Shown here one piece after another: positions 1 to 6,863 of a DNA stretch of 33,087 bases (position 1 is its first letter; every line of letters begins with the position of its first letter). Origin of the DNA: Thermodiscus sp. (lineage in GTDB: Archaea > Thermoproteota > Thermoprotei_A > Sulfolobales > Acidilobaceae); the NCBI GenBank assembly GCA_015523485.1, contig WAKH01000086.1:1-33087 (forward strand). The letters are read 5' to 3'. The notes beneath the pieces are model-generated. The model was not told where the DNA came from and made no database searches. It saw only the letters and a program-made list of their open reading frames with translations. The translations under genes and the position numbers were made by a program.

Positions 1-186
1 GCGTTGTATAGATTTTATCCTGGAAATCTTGACTCCAACATTGTAGCCGCTGTCAAGCTTAAGCACTATATGATCTGGGCTGGCTAACTCGTATCTAGGC
101 ATCACTATTCCTTCGAGTATAAGTCCATCGTCTCTCTCGACCCTCACCCTCTCTCCCGGTTTTACCTGTAGCCTATCCAATACCAC
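1..186 (-). CDS. gatD: Glu-tRNA(Gln) amidotransferase subunit D, N-terminal part (partial)
   Basis: This is the first ~60 codons of a gene that runs off the left edge. GatD is the asparaginase-like subunit of the archaeal GatDE complex, which releases ammonia for converting Glu-tRNA(Gln) to Gln-tRNA(Gln). The visible part reads VKPGERVRVERDDG, then GIVMPRYELASPDHIVLKL and DSGYNVGVKI. This is the characteristic small beta-barrel N-terminal domain of GatD; the catalytic asparaginase domain lies outside the window. A stop codon just upstream limits the start to GTG at 186 or TTG at 180. TTG at 180 has a GAGGCGG-like element at better spacing, so the exact start is uncertain. Family assignment rests on the N-terminal domain only. 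Confidence 0.8.
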   Translation of the reverse strand, partial: MVLDRLQVKPGERVRVERDDGLILEGIVMPRYELASPDHIVLKLDSGYNVGVKISRIKSIQR

Positions 187-335
187 CGCCTCAATAATCC
201 TGGTTCCCCGGATCTAGATATTTTGGTTTCCTAACAAGGAGTGCCCATCTAGACAGAGGGGATACTGGGATGCATTTAGCAATGAGAGGACAATAGAATA
301 TTATTGATACTGAATTTATTATGAATTTATTATGC

Positions 336-503
336 TTACCTTCTCCTCCTGCCTGCTATCGGCTGGGCAGGCTGCTCTAGCCTCTTCAAGTACTTCATTC
401 TGTTCCTTAGCCTTGGAGGCGGGTTCTTCCTCTGCTTACCCGGTATCTTGGGCGTCTGCTTCCTAACCTTGCCAGCCTTTGTCATCGAACCGTGCGTTGG
501 CAT
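336..503 (-). CDS. rps30e: 30S ribosomal protein S30e
   Basis: A 55-residue, very basic protein that begins [20 protein letters not shown], the family signature of S30e, and ends in an Arg-rich tail (AGRRRR). S30e is a small-subunit ribosomal protein of archaea and eukaryotes; archaeal forms lack the ubiquitin-like leader of the eukaryotic Fau precursor, as here. A GGGGTG ribosome binding site lies 7-8 bases upstream of the ATG. It lies upstream of gatD on the same strand, separated by about 150 bases that end in an AT-rich stretch just after the stop codon. Length is normal for the family. Confidence 0.93.
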   Translation of the reverse strand: MPTHGSMTKAGKVRKQTPKIPGKQRKNPPPRLRNRMKYLKRLEQPAQPIAGRRRR

Positions 504-650
504 ATTCTATCGCACCCCGCTTTACATGGTTGAGGATGAGTGGGGTATTAAAGTGTGGAGTTAGACTAAAGACCGGGGATGTATAAGTCTTAATAATAGT
601 AGAATCCCTCGAAGAGTATGGGATGACGAGTTAAATGGGGTGTAATTGGA

Positions 651-1904
651 TTGAAAGTGTATATAGCTGACCTGATAATCGGAGCATTCGCTTTCGATGA
701 AGATGGCAAACGGATTGACTATCAATTAGCTCCTAAAGATATGGACGAAGCCGTGGACCAGGCGATGAAGATAGAGGAAGGAGAGATATATGGCGCTCTA
801 GCCGAGCTCCTAGAGAGACTCTGTAAAGACAATCCCACAATAGTCGTGGAAGACGACTACATTGCCAGAGCAATATCGAGACTGGGCTTCGAAACAGTAG
901 TAGAGCCTGGAAACAAGATAGCAGTAAAAGCAAGGGAGAACATGGTCTCCCTAGCAATCGAGACAGGCTTCATGAAAGATGAGAAGGAATTCCTAGAATG
1001 GCTATTCGAGGCAGAACTTGAATATACAAGGAGAAAACTGAGGAAAGCCGCCCAGAAGAGAGACCTCCTAGCCGCACAAGCAATTAGAGCAATCGACGAC
1101 ATTGACAAGACCGTCAACCTATACGTAGCAAGACTAAGGGAGTGGTACAGCGTACACTTCCCAGAGTTAAATGACCTGGTGCGAGAACACGAGGACTACG
1201 TGAAGATCGTGGCAGAGCTAGGCCACAGGGCAAACATAACCAAAGACGCTTTAACAGGGCTGGGCTTCAGCGAGGAGAAAGCCAGGAAGATCGCGGAGGC
1301 GGCAGAGACCAGTATAGGAGCAGACCTATCAGAGTTCGACGTAGAAGCGGTAAGGACGCTAGCACGCATTGTATCAGAACTCTATAAGCTAAGGAGGAGA
1401 CTAACCGAATACATCGAACAGGTCATGAAGGAGGTTGCTCCGAACATCACAGCACTCGTAGGCCCCTTGCTAGGAGCAAGACTAATCAGTCTCGCGGGAA
1501 GCCTAGAAAAGCTAGCCCGCCTACCAGCAAGCACAATACAGGTCCTAGGAGCAGAGAAAGCCCTGTTCAGGGCATTAAGGACGGGAGGAAAGCCGCCAAA
1601 GCACGGCATCATATTCCAGTACCCAGACATCCACAGGAGTCCAAGATGGCAGAGAGGTAAAATTGCAAGAGCACTAGCCGCCAAGCTAGCCATAGCAGCT
1701 AAGGTAGACGCTTTCAGCGGAAGATTCATAGGAGACAAGCTCAGGGAAGAGCTTAGAAAGAGGATCGAAGAGATCAAGAGAGTATACGCTAAGCCACCTA
1801 AGAGGAAGCCCGAAGCCGCAAGGCCTGTTGCAAGACCACAGAGACCTAGAAGAGGTAAAGGTAGACGTCCAGGTAGAGGTGGTAGAAGGAGGAAGAGGAG
1901 GTGA
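651..1904 (+). CDS. nop5: C/D box RNP scaffold protein Nop5 (Nop56/58)
   Basis: Nop5 joins L7Ae-bound guide RNA to fibrillarin in the archaeal C/D box RNP, which 2'-O-methylates rRNA and tRNA. The 417-residue protein has the usual layout: a fibrillarin-binding N-terminal domain, a long coiled-coil middle, and the Nop domain around residues 235-345. The Nop domain holds the hallmark stretches ALVGPLLGARLI, PASTIQVLGAEKALFRAL and KHGIIFQYP. The last ~40 residues are a Lys/Arg/Gly-rich tail common in hyperthermophile homologues. The TTG start is preceded by GGGGTG with 8-base spacing. A TATA-like stretch near 580-595 gives a likely promoter. The fibrillarin gene follows after 6 bases, so the two are co-transcribed. 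Confidence 0.96.
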   Translation: MKVYIADLIIGAFAFDEDGKRIDYQLAPKDMDEAVDQAMKIEEGEIYGALAELLERLCKDNPTIVVEDDYIARAISRLGFETVVEPGNKIAVKARENMVSLAIETGFMKDEKEFLEWLFEAELEYTRRKLRKAAQKRDLLAAQAIRAIDDIDKTVNLYVARLREWYSVHFPELNDLVREHEDYVKIVAELGHRANITKDALTGLGFSEEKARKIAEAAETSIGADLSEFDVEAVRTLARIVSELYKLRRRLTEYIEQVMKEVAPNITALVGPLLGARLISLAGSLEKLARLPASTIQVLGAEKALFRALRTGGKPPKHGIIFQYPDIHRSPRWQRGKIARALAAKLAIAAKVDAFSGRFIGDKLREELRKRIEEIKRVYAKPPKRKPEAARPVARPQRPRRGKGRRPGRGGRRRKRR

Positions 1905-1910
1905 TTGTGA

Positions 1911-2612
1911 ATGGAAGTAGTTAATGTAATGGAACACCCTAAGTGGAAGGGGGTCTACGTAGTCGAATTAGAAGACGGTAGCCTAAGGATAGCGACACGT
2001 AACCTCGTCCCTGGCCAGAGAGTATACGGAGAGAGACTATACCACTACGGCGGAGTAGAATATAGGGAATGGAACGCTTATCGCAGCAAGCTGGCAGGAG
2101 CCCTACTCAAAGGACTAGAGGAGCTGCCAATCAAGGAGGGCGATGCAATCCTATACCTTGGAATCGCAAGTGGAACGACCGCGAGCCACGTCAGCGACAT
2201 TATAGGGCCAGAGGGCAGGATCTATGGAGTAGAATTCGCCCCGAGAGTAATGCGAGACCTGATATTAGTGGTTAGAGAGAGGAAGAACATATACCCGATA
2301 CTCGGAGACGCCAGATTCCCCGAGAAATACAGGCACCTAGTCGAGGGAGTAGACGGCTTATACGCAGACGTAGCACAGCCAGAGCAGGCAGAGATAGTAG
2401 TGAGAAATGCTCAATTCTTCCTAAAAGACGGTGGCTACATGCTCCTCGCAATAAAGGCTAGGAGTATAGACGTTACAACCTCGCCCAGCGAAGTATACAA
2501 GGGTCAGATAGAGACTCTTATGAAGGCGGGTTTCGAGATAAAAGACGTAGTCCACCTCGACCCCTTCGACAGAGACCACGCAATGATATACGCTAGGTTC
2601 CGGAGAGGATAA
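1911..2612 (+). CDS. flpA: Fibrillarin-like rRNA/tRNA 2'-O-methyltransferase
   Basis: This is the SAM-dependent methyltransferase of the C/D box RNP. The 233-residue length matches archaeal fibrillarins. An N-terminal beta-domain (VYVVELEDGSLRIATRNLVPG, in part) is followed by the Rossmann fold with SAM motif I YLGIASGTTASHVSDIIG near residues 80-98, GVEFAPR (motif II) and the conserved YADVAQPEQ segment. The catalytic K-D-K-H residues of fibrillarins fit with LAIKARSID and the HLDPFDRDHAM region. GAGGTGATTG sits just before the ATG, inside the end of nop5. It forms an operon with nop5 and probably the DUF61 gene. Confidence 0.96.
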   Translation: MEVVNVMEHPKWKGVYVVELEDGSLRIATRNLVPGQRVYGERLYHYGGVEYREWNAYRSKLAGALLKGLEELPIKEGDAILYLGIASGTTASHVSDIIGPEGRIYGVEFAPRVMRDLILVVRERKNIYPILGDARFPEKYRHLVEGVDGLYADVAQPEQAEIVVRNAQFFLKDGGYMLLAIKARSIDVTTSPSEVYKGQIETLMKAGFEIKDVVHLDPFDRDHAMIYARFRRG

Positions 2613-2617
2613 CCGCT

Positions 2618-3034
2618 GTGGGAGAAAAACTGAAGAGATACGTCGAGACAAGATACCGAGAAGAGCTCAGAAAACTATCGAGCTATTGGCCAGCAGAATA
2701 TGTGACACTACAAGAACTATCCGAGGGAAAGACCACGATCCGCCTACAAACTGGTGGTTCACATACTTTTTCACCCGACGAAGTCTCCAAGCTACTAGAA
2801 ACAATTCCAACATACTTCCACAAGCTAATGAGGGTCCCTATAACATTGAGATATGAGAGGATAGGAGGAGTATCACAATACAAGGTGCTAGGAGACCAAT
2901 GGCAGCGGCGCCTAGTTGAATTACTACTAACCGAAAAATACTCGTATCAGGGTAAGGATGTATTAAGTGTCAATGAATTCATCCAGCTATTGAAAAAGTA
3001 TAAGTCACTGGTATTCGTTTCCGTCACAATCTAA
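2618..3034 (+). CDS. DUF61 (UPF0216) family protein
   Basis: A 138-residue protein of unknown function. Its pattern, a helical start with RYREELRKL, then PAEYVTLQELSEG, a GGSHTFSPDEVSKLL segment and a strand-rich RVPITLRYER region, fits the archaeal DUF61/UPF0216 family from memory of that family. The extra C-terminal helix (RRLVELLLTEKYS onward) is also seen in longer members. The GTG start follows flpA by 5 bases and has a GAGAGG element 8-9 bases upstream, so it is the third gene of the nop5 operon. That context suggests a link to RNA modification or ribosome assembly, but this is inference only. Confidence 0.7.
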   Translation: MGEKLKRYVETRYREELRKLSSYWPAEYVTLQELSEGKTTIRLQTGGSHTFSPDEVSKLLETIPTYFHKLMRVPITLRYERIGGVSQYKVLGDQWQRRLVELLLTEKYSYQGKDVLSVNEFIQLLKKYKSLVFVSVTI

Positions 3035-3077
3035 AGCTTAACAAGATCATCATGCTAACTTACCTGTACGAGATGAG

Positions 3078-3133
3078 ACTGGTGTAAATTTAAGCGTCCT
3101 GCTGCTCGCCTTTTAAATGGATGAAGCACCAGT
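3078..3133. repeat. Spaced inverted repeat upstream of the prenyl synthase gene
   Basis: ACTGGTG (3078-3084) and CACCAGT (3127-3133) form a 7-base inverted repeat that brackets both TATA-like elements of the gene. This could be an operator or a chance match; seven bases is short. Confidence 0.35.
3083..3119 (+). promoter_or_regulatory. TATA-like promoter elements of the prenyl synthase gene
   Basis: Two AT-rich elements, GTAAATTTAAG (3083-3093) and CTTTTAAATGG (about 3110-3120), lie upstream of the TTG start. The first gives a transcript that still carries the GGAGG ribosome site; the second would start inside it. The assignment is from spacing only. Confidence 0.4.
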
Positions 3134-3151
3134 AAACCGGAGGACTACGAG

Positions 3152-4078
3152 TTGGCGAACTCACTGGAAGAACTAAGAATGAATAGAGAAGAGCTAGTTA
3201 ACTTACTCTATAAAGAATGGGCTGAGAAGAAAATATTGATTGAAAGAGAGATCAACAAGGTTGTTAACACCCAGATGAATGAAGCTGGACTAATAGATGT
3301 AGCCAAATACATATCGGCTGGAGGAAAGAAGTTCAGGGGCTTTCTCACTATACTTACGGCTGAAGCCCTAGGCGGGAAAGTCGAAGACGCTATAGACGCG
3401 GCTGTGGCGATAGAGCTGGTACAAGCGGCTAGCCTAGCCCTAGACGACATAATCGACAGAGACACCCTGAGGAGGGGGAAGGCAGCAGCCTGGATAGTAC
3501 ATGGTCTACCTAAGACCATCTTATCCAGCCTCTTATTCATCCCCGTGTCCCAAAGGATAGTCGAGAAACTAGGCTTCAAGGCAATATTCCATGTGATACG
3601 AGCATGGGAATCAACGGTCAGGGGAGAGATACTAGACTCATTCATCCCAGAGCTAGTTCCGGCAACACGCTACATTGAGCTCTGCAAATTGAAGACTGGT
3701 AGCCTCTTCAAGCTCGCGACAATCCTCGGGGCAATTAGTGCCAAGGCACCGACAGAAGCAGAGCAGAAAATGGGTGAGTATGGAGAGGTACTAGGAATAC
3801 TCTACCAGGTAGCAGACGACGTTGTGGATTACTACAACTACAAGCGTGGAGTAGGAAAGCTCGAGCCGGGTCTAAAGCATTTCGAAAAATGGGCTAAGAC
3901 GCGAGGAGTCGATCCCATAAAGGTAGGGATAGAGTATCTTAGGGAAAGACTAGCCTACACGAGGAAAATACTCTCAACCATAGAATTCGCCAACGAGAAA
4001 GGCGCACTACTTGAATTCATCCCACAGTTCATGGTAACAAAAATGCTTGCAGAGGCCAACCTCGAATCCCTCCTCTAA
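3152..4078 (+). CDS. Polyprenyl diphosphate synthase (GGPP/GFPP synthase type)
   Basis: A trans-isoprenyl diphosphate synthase that makes the allylic precursor for archaeal membrane lipids. The expected motifs are present: GGKKFRG (substrate-binding Lys/Arg) near residue 56, the first Asp-rich motif DDIIDRDTLRRGK near 97-109, and the second one QVADDVVD near 220. At the chain-length position five residues before the first DDxxD there is Ala instead of the Phe/Tyr usual in archaeal GGPP synthases, and Ser at minus four, so a C25 or longer product is possible. The region after the second motif is shorter and diverged from the usual GxDIxxGK pattern. The TTG start is chosen because GGAGG lies 8 bases upstream; an ATG at 3179 is the alternative. 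Confidence 0.88.
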   Translation: MANSLEELRMNREELVNLLYKEWAEKKILIEREINKVVNTQMNEAGLIDVAKYISAGGKKFRGFLTILTAEALGGKVEDAIDAAVAIELVQAASLALDDIIDRDTLRRGKAAAWIVHGLPKTILSSLLFIPVSQRIVEKLGFKAIFHVIRAWESTVRGEILDSFIPELVPATRYIELCKLKTGSLFKLATILGAISAKAPTEAEQKMGEYGEVLGILYQVADDVVDYYNYKRGVGKLEPGLKHFEKWAKTRGVDPIKVGIEYLRERLAYTRKILSTIEFANEKGALLEFIPQFMVTKMLAEANLESLL

Positions 4079-4100
4079 TACCCCGGAGAGGAACGGAAAT

Positions 4101-4110
4101 TCCTTAAACC
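4101..4110 (+). promoter_or_regulatory. TATA box of the tRNA-Cys gene
   Basis: TCCTTAAACC is centred about 32 bases before the first base of the tRNA, the distance usual for archaeal tRNA promoters. The same CCTTA core recurs before the other two tRNA genes of the window. Confidence 0.6.
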
Positions 4111-4137
4111 CTCGACTCTCAATCAAAGTGAATGGAT

Positions 4138-4246
4138 GCCGGGGTGGCCGAGCGGTCTAAGGCGGCGGGCTGCAGTGGGGTACCGCCCTAATTGCCCATC
4201 GTGGAGACCCGTTTAATCCCGGGTTCGAATCCCGGCCCCGGCTCCA
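4138..4246 (+). tRNA. trnC: tRNA-Cys (GCA) with a 31-base intron
   Basis: The acceptor arm GCCGGGG (4138-4144) pairs with CCCCGGC (4236-4242), followed by T73 and an encoded CCA. U73 is the Cys discriminator. The D arm is GCC/GGC, the anticodon stem is GCGGG (4165-4169) with CCCGT (4208-4212), and the T arm is CCGGG-TTCGAAT-CCCGG. The loop reads C-T-GCA-G, then an intron of about 4176-4206 and A38, so the intron is at the canonical archaeal position 37/38. The exact splice points need the bulge-helix-bulge fold and could shift by a few bases. The variable loop is 6 bases by this pairing. Confidence 0.9.
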
Positions 4247-4260
4247 CCATAAGGGAAAAG

Positions 4261-4269
4261 CCTTATACC
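4261..4269 (+). promoter_or_regulatory. TATA box of the tRNA-Tyr gene
   Basis: CCTTATACC lies about 30 bases upstream of the first base of the tRNA, so the tRNA-Tyr gene appears to have its own promoter and not to depend on read-through from tRNA-Cys. Confidence 0.6.
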
Positions 4270-4295
4270 CTCCAACACACATTGGGTGGAATGGA

Positions 4296-4428
4296 CCGGC
4301 CGTAGCTCAGCGGCAGAGCGCCCGGCTGTAGTGGGACACGGGCCGTGCGAGGGACCCCGTGCATGCATGAGGGTCCCTCGCCTGCAGAAACCGGGTGGTC
4401 CGGGGTTCGAATCCCCGCGGCCGGACCA
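4296..4428 (+). tRNA. trnY: tRNA-Tyr (GTA) with a 58-base intron
   Basis: The acceptor CCGGCCG (4296-4302) pairs with CGGCCGG (4418-4424), then A73 and an encoded CCA. The C1-G72 pair is the identity element of archaeal tRNA-Tyr. The D arm is GCTC/GAGC, the anticodon stem CCCGG (4321-4325) with CCGGG (4391-4395), and the T arm CGGGG-TTCGAAT-CCCCG. The loop C-T-GTA-G is interrupted after position 37 by an intron of about 4332-4389. The intron holds a perfect 11-bp hairpin, GCGAGGGACCC (4347-4357) with GGGTCCCTCGC (4371-4381), around a 13-base loop. Splicing is presumably by the archaeal bulge-helix-bulge endonuclease. Confidence 0.93.
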
Positions 4429-4491
4429 CCCGATCTACCATATCCTCCTCATAGAGATGATTTAGGCTAGATCTGTCTACTCTAGGATTTG

Positions 4492-4563
4492 GCCGGGCCG
4501 TGATGAGAGGTGGGCTTAAATGAGCCTGTAAGGATGATTAGTGCGGTCGTATCTGAGCCTGGC
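4492..4563 (+). ncRNA. Candidate C/D box guide sRNA
   Basis: A canonical C box GTGATGA (4500-4506) and D box CTGA (4553-4556) are held by a terminal stem GCCGGGC (4492-4498) with GCCTGGC (4557-4563), seven pairs with one G-U. Internally, GGATGAT (4532-4538) can serve as C' and CTGT (4526-4529) or the TGA at 4521 as a degenerate D'. This leaves guide segments of roughly 12-14 bases before D' and before D (ending GCGGTCGTAT). The total of about 72 bases is slightly longer than the archaeal norm of 50-65. An AT-rich ATGATTTAGG at 4456-4465 is a possible promoter. The targets were not identified. Its 3' stem ends exactly at the last base of the convergent gene. Confidence 0.7.
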
Positions 4564-5120
4564 TAACCTAGGAATTCAGGCCTCATTCTGCCTCCGTCGT
4601 CATCGGAGGAAAGCTCTTCCACGATACTATCCACATATTCTCTGAACTCATCGAGTATCCCTAGTTCCTCGGCTCTTTCAAGGGCTATGGATGCCATCTT
4701 TATGGCATTGTCAAGGTGGGCCTCGTCAACCGATTTCGGCCAGTTCTTTAATGCCAACTCAAGGCCGTAGCTGGCCCTGTATAGAGGGGCAAGTATCCAG
4801 GCCTTAGTCTTATTGTCAAGCTTCGACCACGTGGGTGTGCATTGGAACAAGAATCCGGATTCTATCAGGCTCTTTGTCAATAAGATTTTGGCAGCTTCGG
4901 CCGAATCCACTACTTCAGCCGCAGTATTGAGCCTGACTAGCTCTATGACACTTGTTGGATCCTCGCAAATCCTCCTTCTCTTCTCGAGAAGGTACTCTTT
5001 CAAGTCCTCGTCAATCAGATTAAGATATTCTACAAGGATACTCTCCGCTTCCTCCAATGTATCAGTCCAGTAGATTTCCTGGATTACCTTCCTGAAAGCC
5101 TCGTTTACAGGGTCGGACAT
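4563..5120 (-). CDS. Helical protein of unknown function
   Basis: I do not recognise this ~185-residue protein. It is acidic and almost wholly alpha-helical by composition, with no membrane segment, no Cys pairs and no nucleotide-binding motif. Conserved-looking stretches are NEAFRKVIQEIYWTDTLEEA near the start and KAWILAPLYRASYGLELAL in the middle; the tail is Asp-rich. The ATG at 5120 is preferred because GGGGGAG lies 11-12 bases upstream; an in-frame GTG at 5147 would add nine residues and could be used if transcription starts at the TATA-like element near 5180. It follows the translin gene on the same strand after about 70 bases, so it may be a functional partner. That is context only. 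Confidence 0.75.
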   Translation of the reverse strand: MSDPVNEAFRKVIQEIYWTDTLEEAESILVEYLNLIDEDLKEYLLEKRRRICEDPTSVIELVRLNTAAEVVDSAEAAKILLTKSLIESGFLFQCTPTWSKLDNKTKAWILAPLYRASYGLELALKNWPKSVDEAHLDNAIKMASIALERAEELGILDEFREYVDSIVEELSSDDDGGRMRPEFLG

Positions 5121-5188
5121 CTCTTTTCCAGCTCCCCCGTAAGCCACTGAATCCAGTGGAGGTTAAATGGTGTAGGTAATTATACTGT

Positions 5189-5815
5189 TCACTTGGATTC
5201 AAGTAGTCTCGAGAGCCTCTCTCTGCTCGACAAGTCTATGAGAAAGGCTTTAGTATCATCAGTTAACCTTCTCGCCACATCAGATTTATGACGTACACCT
5301 GGTGCTAAGGCTTCGGGGAGATCTAGGCTTCTCAATGCTAGGTATATCGCCTCCATGACTTCAAAATACTCCCAAGCCTTGTCATATGAACCCCTCCTTA
5401 TCTCCTCTAAGACTAGTCGCCTCAGCTCTCCTACAACATCGCCCAAGCCCTGAAGATATGGCGTGGGCGGGATACCCAGCTCCTCGTAGCCAGGGATGTC
5501 CTTTCCAGTTACAATATCGTAGAGGACGATAGCCTCGACATACTCGCTCAAAGCATTATACGCCATACCCGAATAGTACAACTCTGGGTAGGGACGTACT
5601 AGCTCGAGGAACCTTTCAGTGGCTTCCTTTAGCTGTCTAAGATATTCCTCGGCCTTATTCAAATCCCCCTTCTGTATCTCGGTTATCATACGCCCCGAGT
5701 GCTTTATCACGTCCCTAGAGGCCTTGATAGCCTTCTCTCTAACCTCGTCACGCTCTGAGAGAAACATCCTAGCCTTCTCAACCTCTGCCTGTATTCGAGC
5801 CTTGTAATCCACCAT
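5189..5815 (-). CDS. Translin/TRAX-family RNA-binding protein, possible RNase
   Basis: A translin-superfamily protein: all-helical, with REKAIKASRDVIKHSGRMI near the start, YPELYYSGMAYNALSEYVEA, GLGDVVGELRRLVL and the terminal DVARRLTDDT block. Eukaryotic translin and TRAX form the octameric C3PO nuclease, which acts on passenger-strand RNA and tRNA leader fragments. The acidic positions that form the TRAX active site (ExxE and DxxxE) are both present here, as E-Y-V-E and D-V-V-G-E, so a nuclease role is plausible. The ATG at 5815 is chosen because GGAGGG is 9 bases upstream; the ATG at 5824 abuts that site. It heads a two-gene minus-strand unit, divergent from the GHMP-family gene. Confidence 0.88.
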   Translation of the reverse strand: MVDYKARIQAEVEKARMFLSERDEVREKAIKASRDVIKHSGRMITEIQKGDLNKAEEYLRQLKEATERFLELVRPYPELYYSGMAYNALSEYVEAIVLYDIVTGKDIPGYEELGIPPTPYLQGLGDVVGELRRLVLEEIRRGSYDKAWEYFEVMEAIYLALRSLDLPEALAPGVRHKSDVARRLTDDTKAFLIDLSSRERLSRLLESK

Positions 5816-5863
5816 ACTATTCATCCCTCCTATACTTGTGTGTAGATGAGTATATGACCTAGC

Positions 5864-5872
5864 CGTTTAACA
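5864..5872 (+). promoter_or_regulatory. TATA box of the RFAP synthase-like gene
   Basis: CGTTTAACA is centred about 26 bases before the ATG at 5895, which would make that start leaderless. No good ribosome binding site precedes it, which fits. Confidence 0.5.
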
Positions 5873-5894
5873 TAGGAATGACGGGTTGGCTGGA

Positions 5895-6863
5895 ATGGCG
5901 AATGATTGCCTTGAGATATCTGCACCGTCACACGTGCACGTCGGCAACATAGACATACATGGCGGGCTAGGCAGGCTCTATGGTACACTCGGCTTTACTC
6001 TAGAAAAGCCGAGGCTCCGGGTAAAGATCTGTAGATCTAGCAAGAACGAGGTCCGAGGTACTAGTAGAAGAGACGTAGAGGAATATGTTGACTTATTCTC
6101 GAAATACTATGGCGTCGAACTATCTGTGAGCTTCATGGAAGAGATTCCGGCACACGTGGGGCTAGGATCGACAACCCCCATAGCACTATCCATTGGGATA
6201 GCGGCTGCAATACTCTCAGGTAAGAGATATGATTTGGAAGACATAGCCCTGCGTGCTAAGAGGTCGCGTGTAACAGGGTTAGGTTTTTACTCGTTCAAAT
6301 ATGGAGGCTTCATTTGCGACGGCGGCTACCGCCCCGATAAGTTGAAGGTACCTCCGCTTTTGATGAGGGTCCCCGTACCCGAGAAGTACCGGATCATCTA
6401 CGCTGTGCCGACGAAGCACTTGGACGAGATTTTCGCACTTAAGGAAAGGGAGGATGAGATTCTCGAGTCCATGCCCACGATGGATGAGAGGATGGCTGAA
6501 AAGAACGCCCGGATAGTCCTAATGGGTATTCTCCCAGCTGTGGCTGAGGGTGATTGGGAAACCGCTGGTAGACTACTCTATAGACTGAATAGGGGGCTAG
6601 GCGAGTATTGGGCAAGCGAGCAAAGAGGAATCTATTGTTGCGAGGAGGTTGAGGAGATAGTCAACTTCTACTTACAGCAAGGCGCTCTCTGTGCGTGCCA
6701 AAGTAGTTGGGGACCCACAGTATATGCTCTATTCCCAGCGGGAAAGGTTGATAGCGTATATGGGAAGCTAGTCGATCTAATCGAAGAACTGGGCGGAGGC
6801 CTACATGGAGTAACGAAAGTTGACAATAACGGTGCGATGATAAGGGCGATCTCCGATGGCTAG
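5895..6863 (+). CDS. Beta-RFAP synthase-like GHMP superfamily protein
   Basis: It resembles beta-ribofuranosylaminobenzene 5'-phosphate synthase, which condenses PRPP with 4-aminobenzoate (or 4-hydroxybenzoate) in the first committed step of tetrahydromethanopterin-type cofactors. Visible signatures are SAPSHVHVGNIDIHGGLGRLYG at the start (about 22 residues, partly quoted) and the GHMP glycine loop PAHVGLGSTTPIAL near residue 90. Also visible are a TGLGFYSFKYGGFICDGG segment and the C-terminal CQSSWGPTVYALF. About 322 residues is normal for the family. The leaderless ATG at 5895 is preferred to the upstream TTG at 5886. The stop overlaps the next start by 8 bases, so the two are translationally coupled. 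In a non-methanogen the product may be a C1-carrier pterin; the exact substrate is inferred. Confidence 0.8.
   Translation: MANDCLEISAPSHVHVGNIDIHGGLGRLYGTLGFTLEKPRLRVKICRSSKNEVRGTSRRDVEEYVDLFSKYYGVELSVSFMEEIPAHVGLGSTTPIALSIGIAAAILSGKRYDLEDIALRAKRSRVTGLGFYSFKYGGFICDGGYRPDKLKVPPLLMRVPVPEKYRIIYAVPTKHLDEIFALKEREDEILESMPTMDERMAEKNARIVLMGILPAVAEGDWETAGRLLYRLNRGLGEYWASEQRGIYCCEEVEEIVNFYLQQGALCACQSSWGPTVYALFPAGKVDSVYGKLVDLIEELGGGLHGVTKVDNNGAMIRAISDG

Noticed and set aside
4138-4246. Reading the first tRNA as tRNA-Leu or tRNA-Ser
   Set aside because: The roomy D loop and length suggested a class II tRNA, but the extra bases are an intron after position 37, the anticodon is GCA, the variable loop is short and the discriminator is T, all fitting tRNA-Cys.
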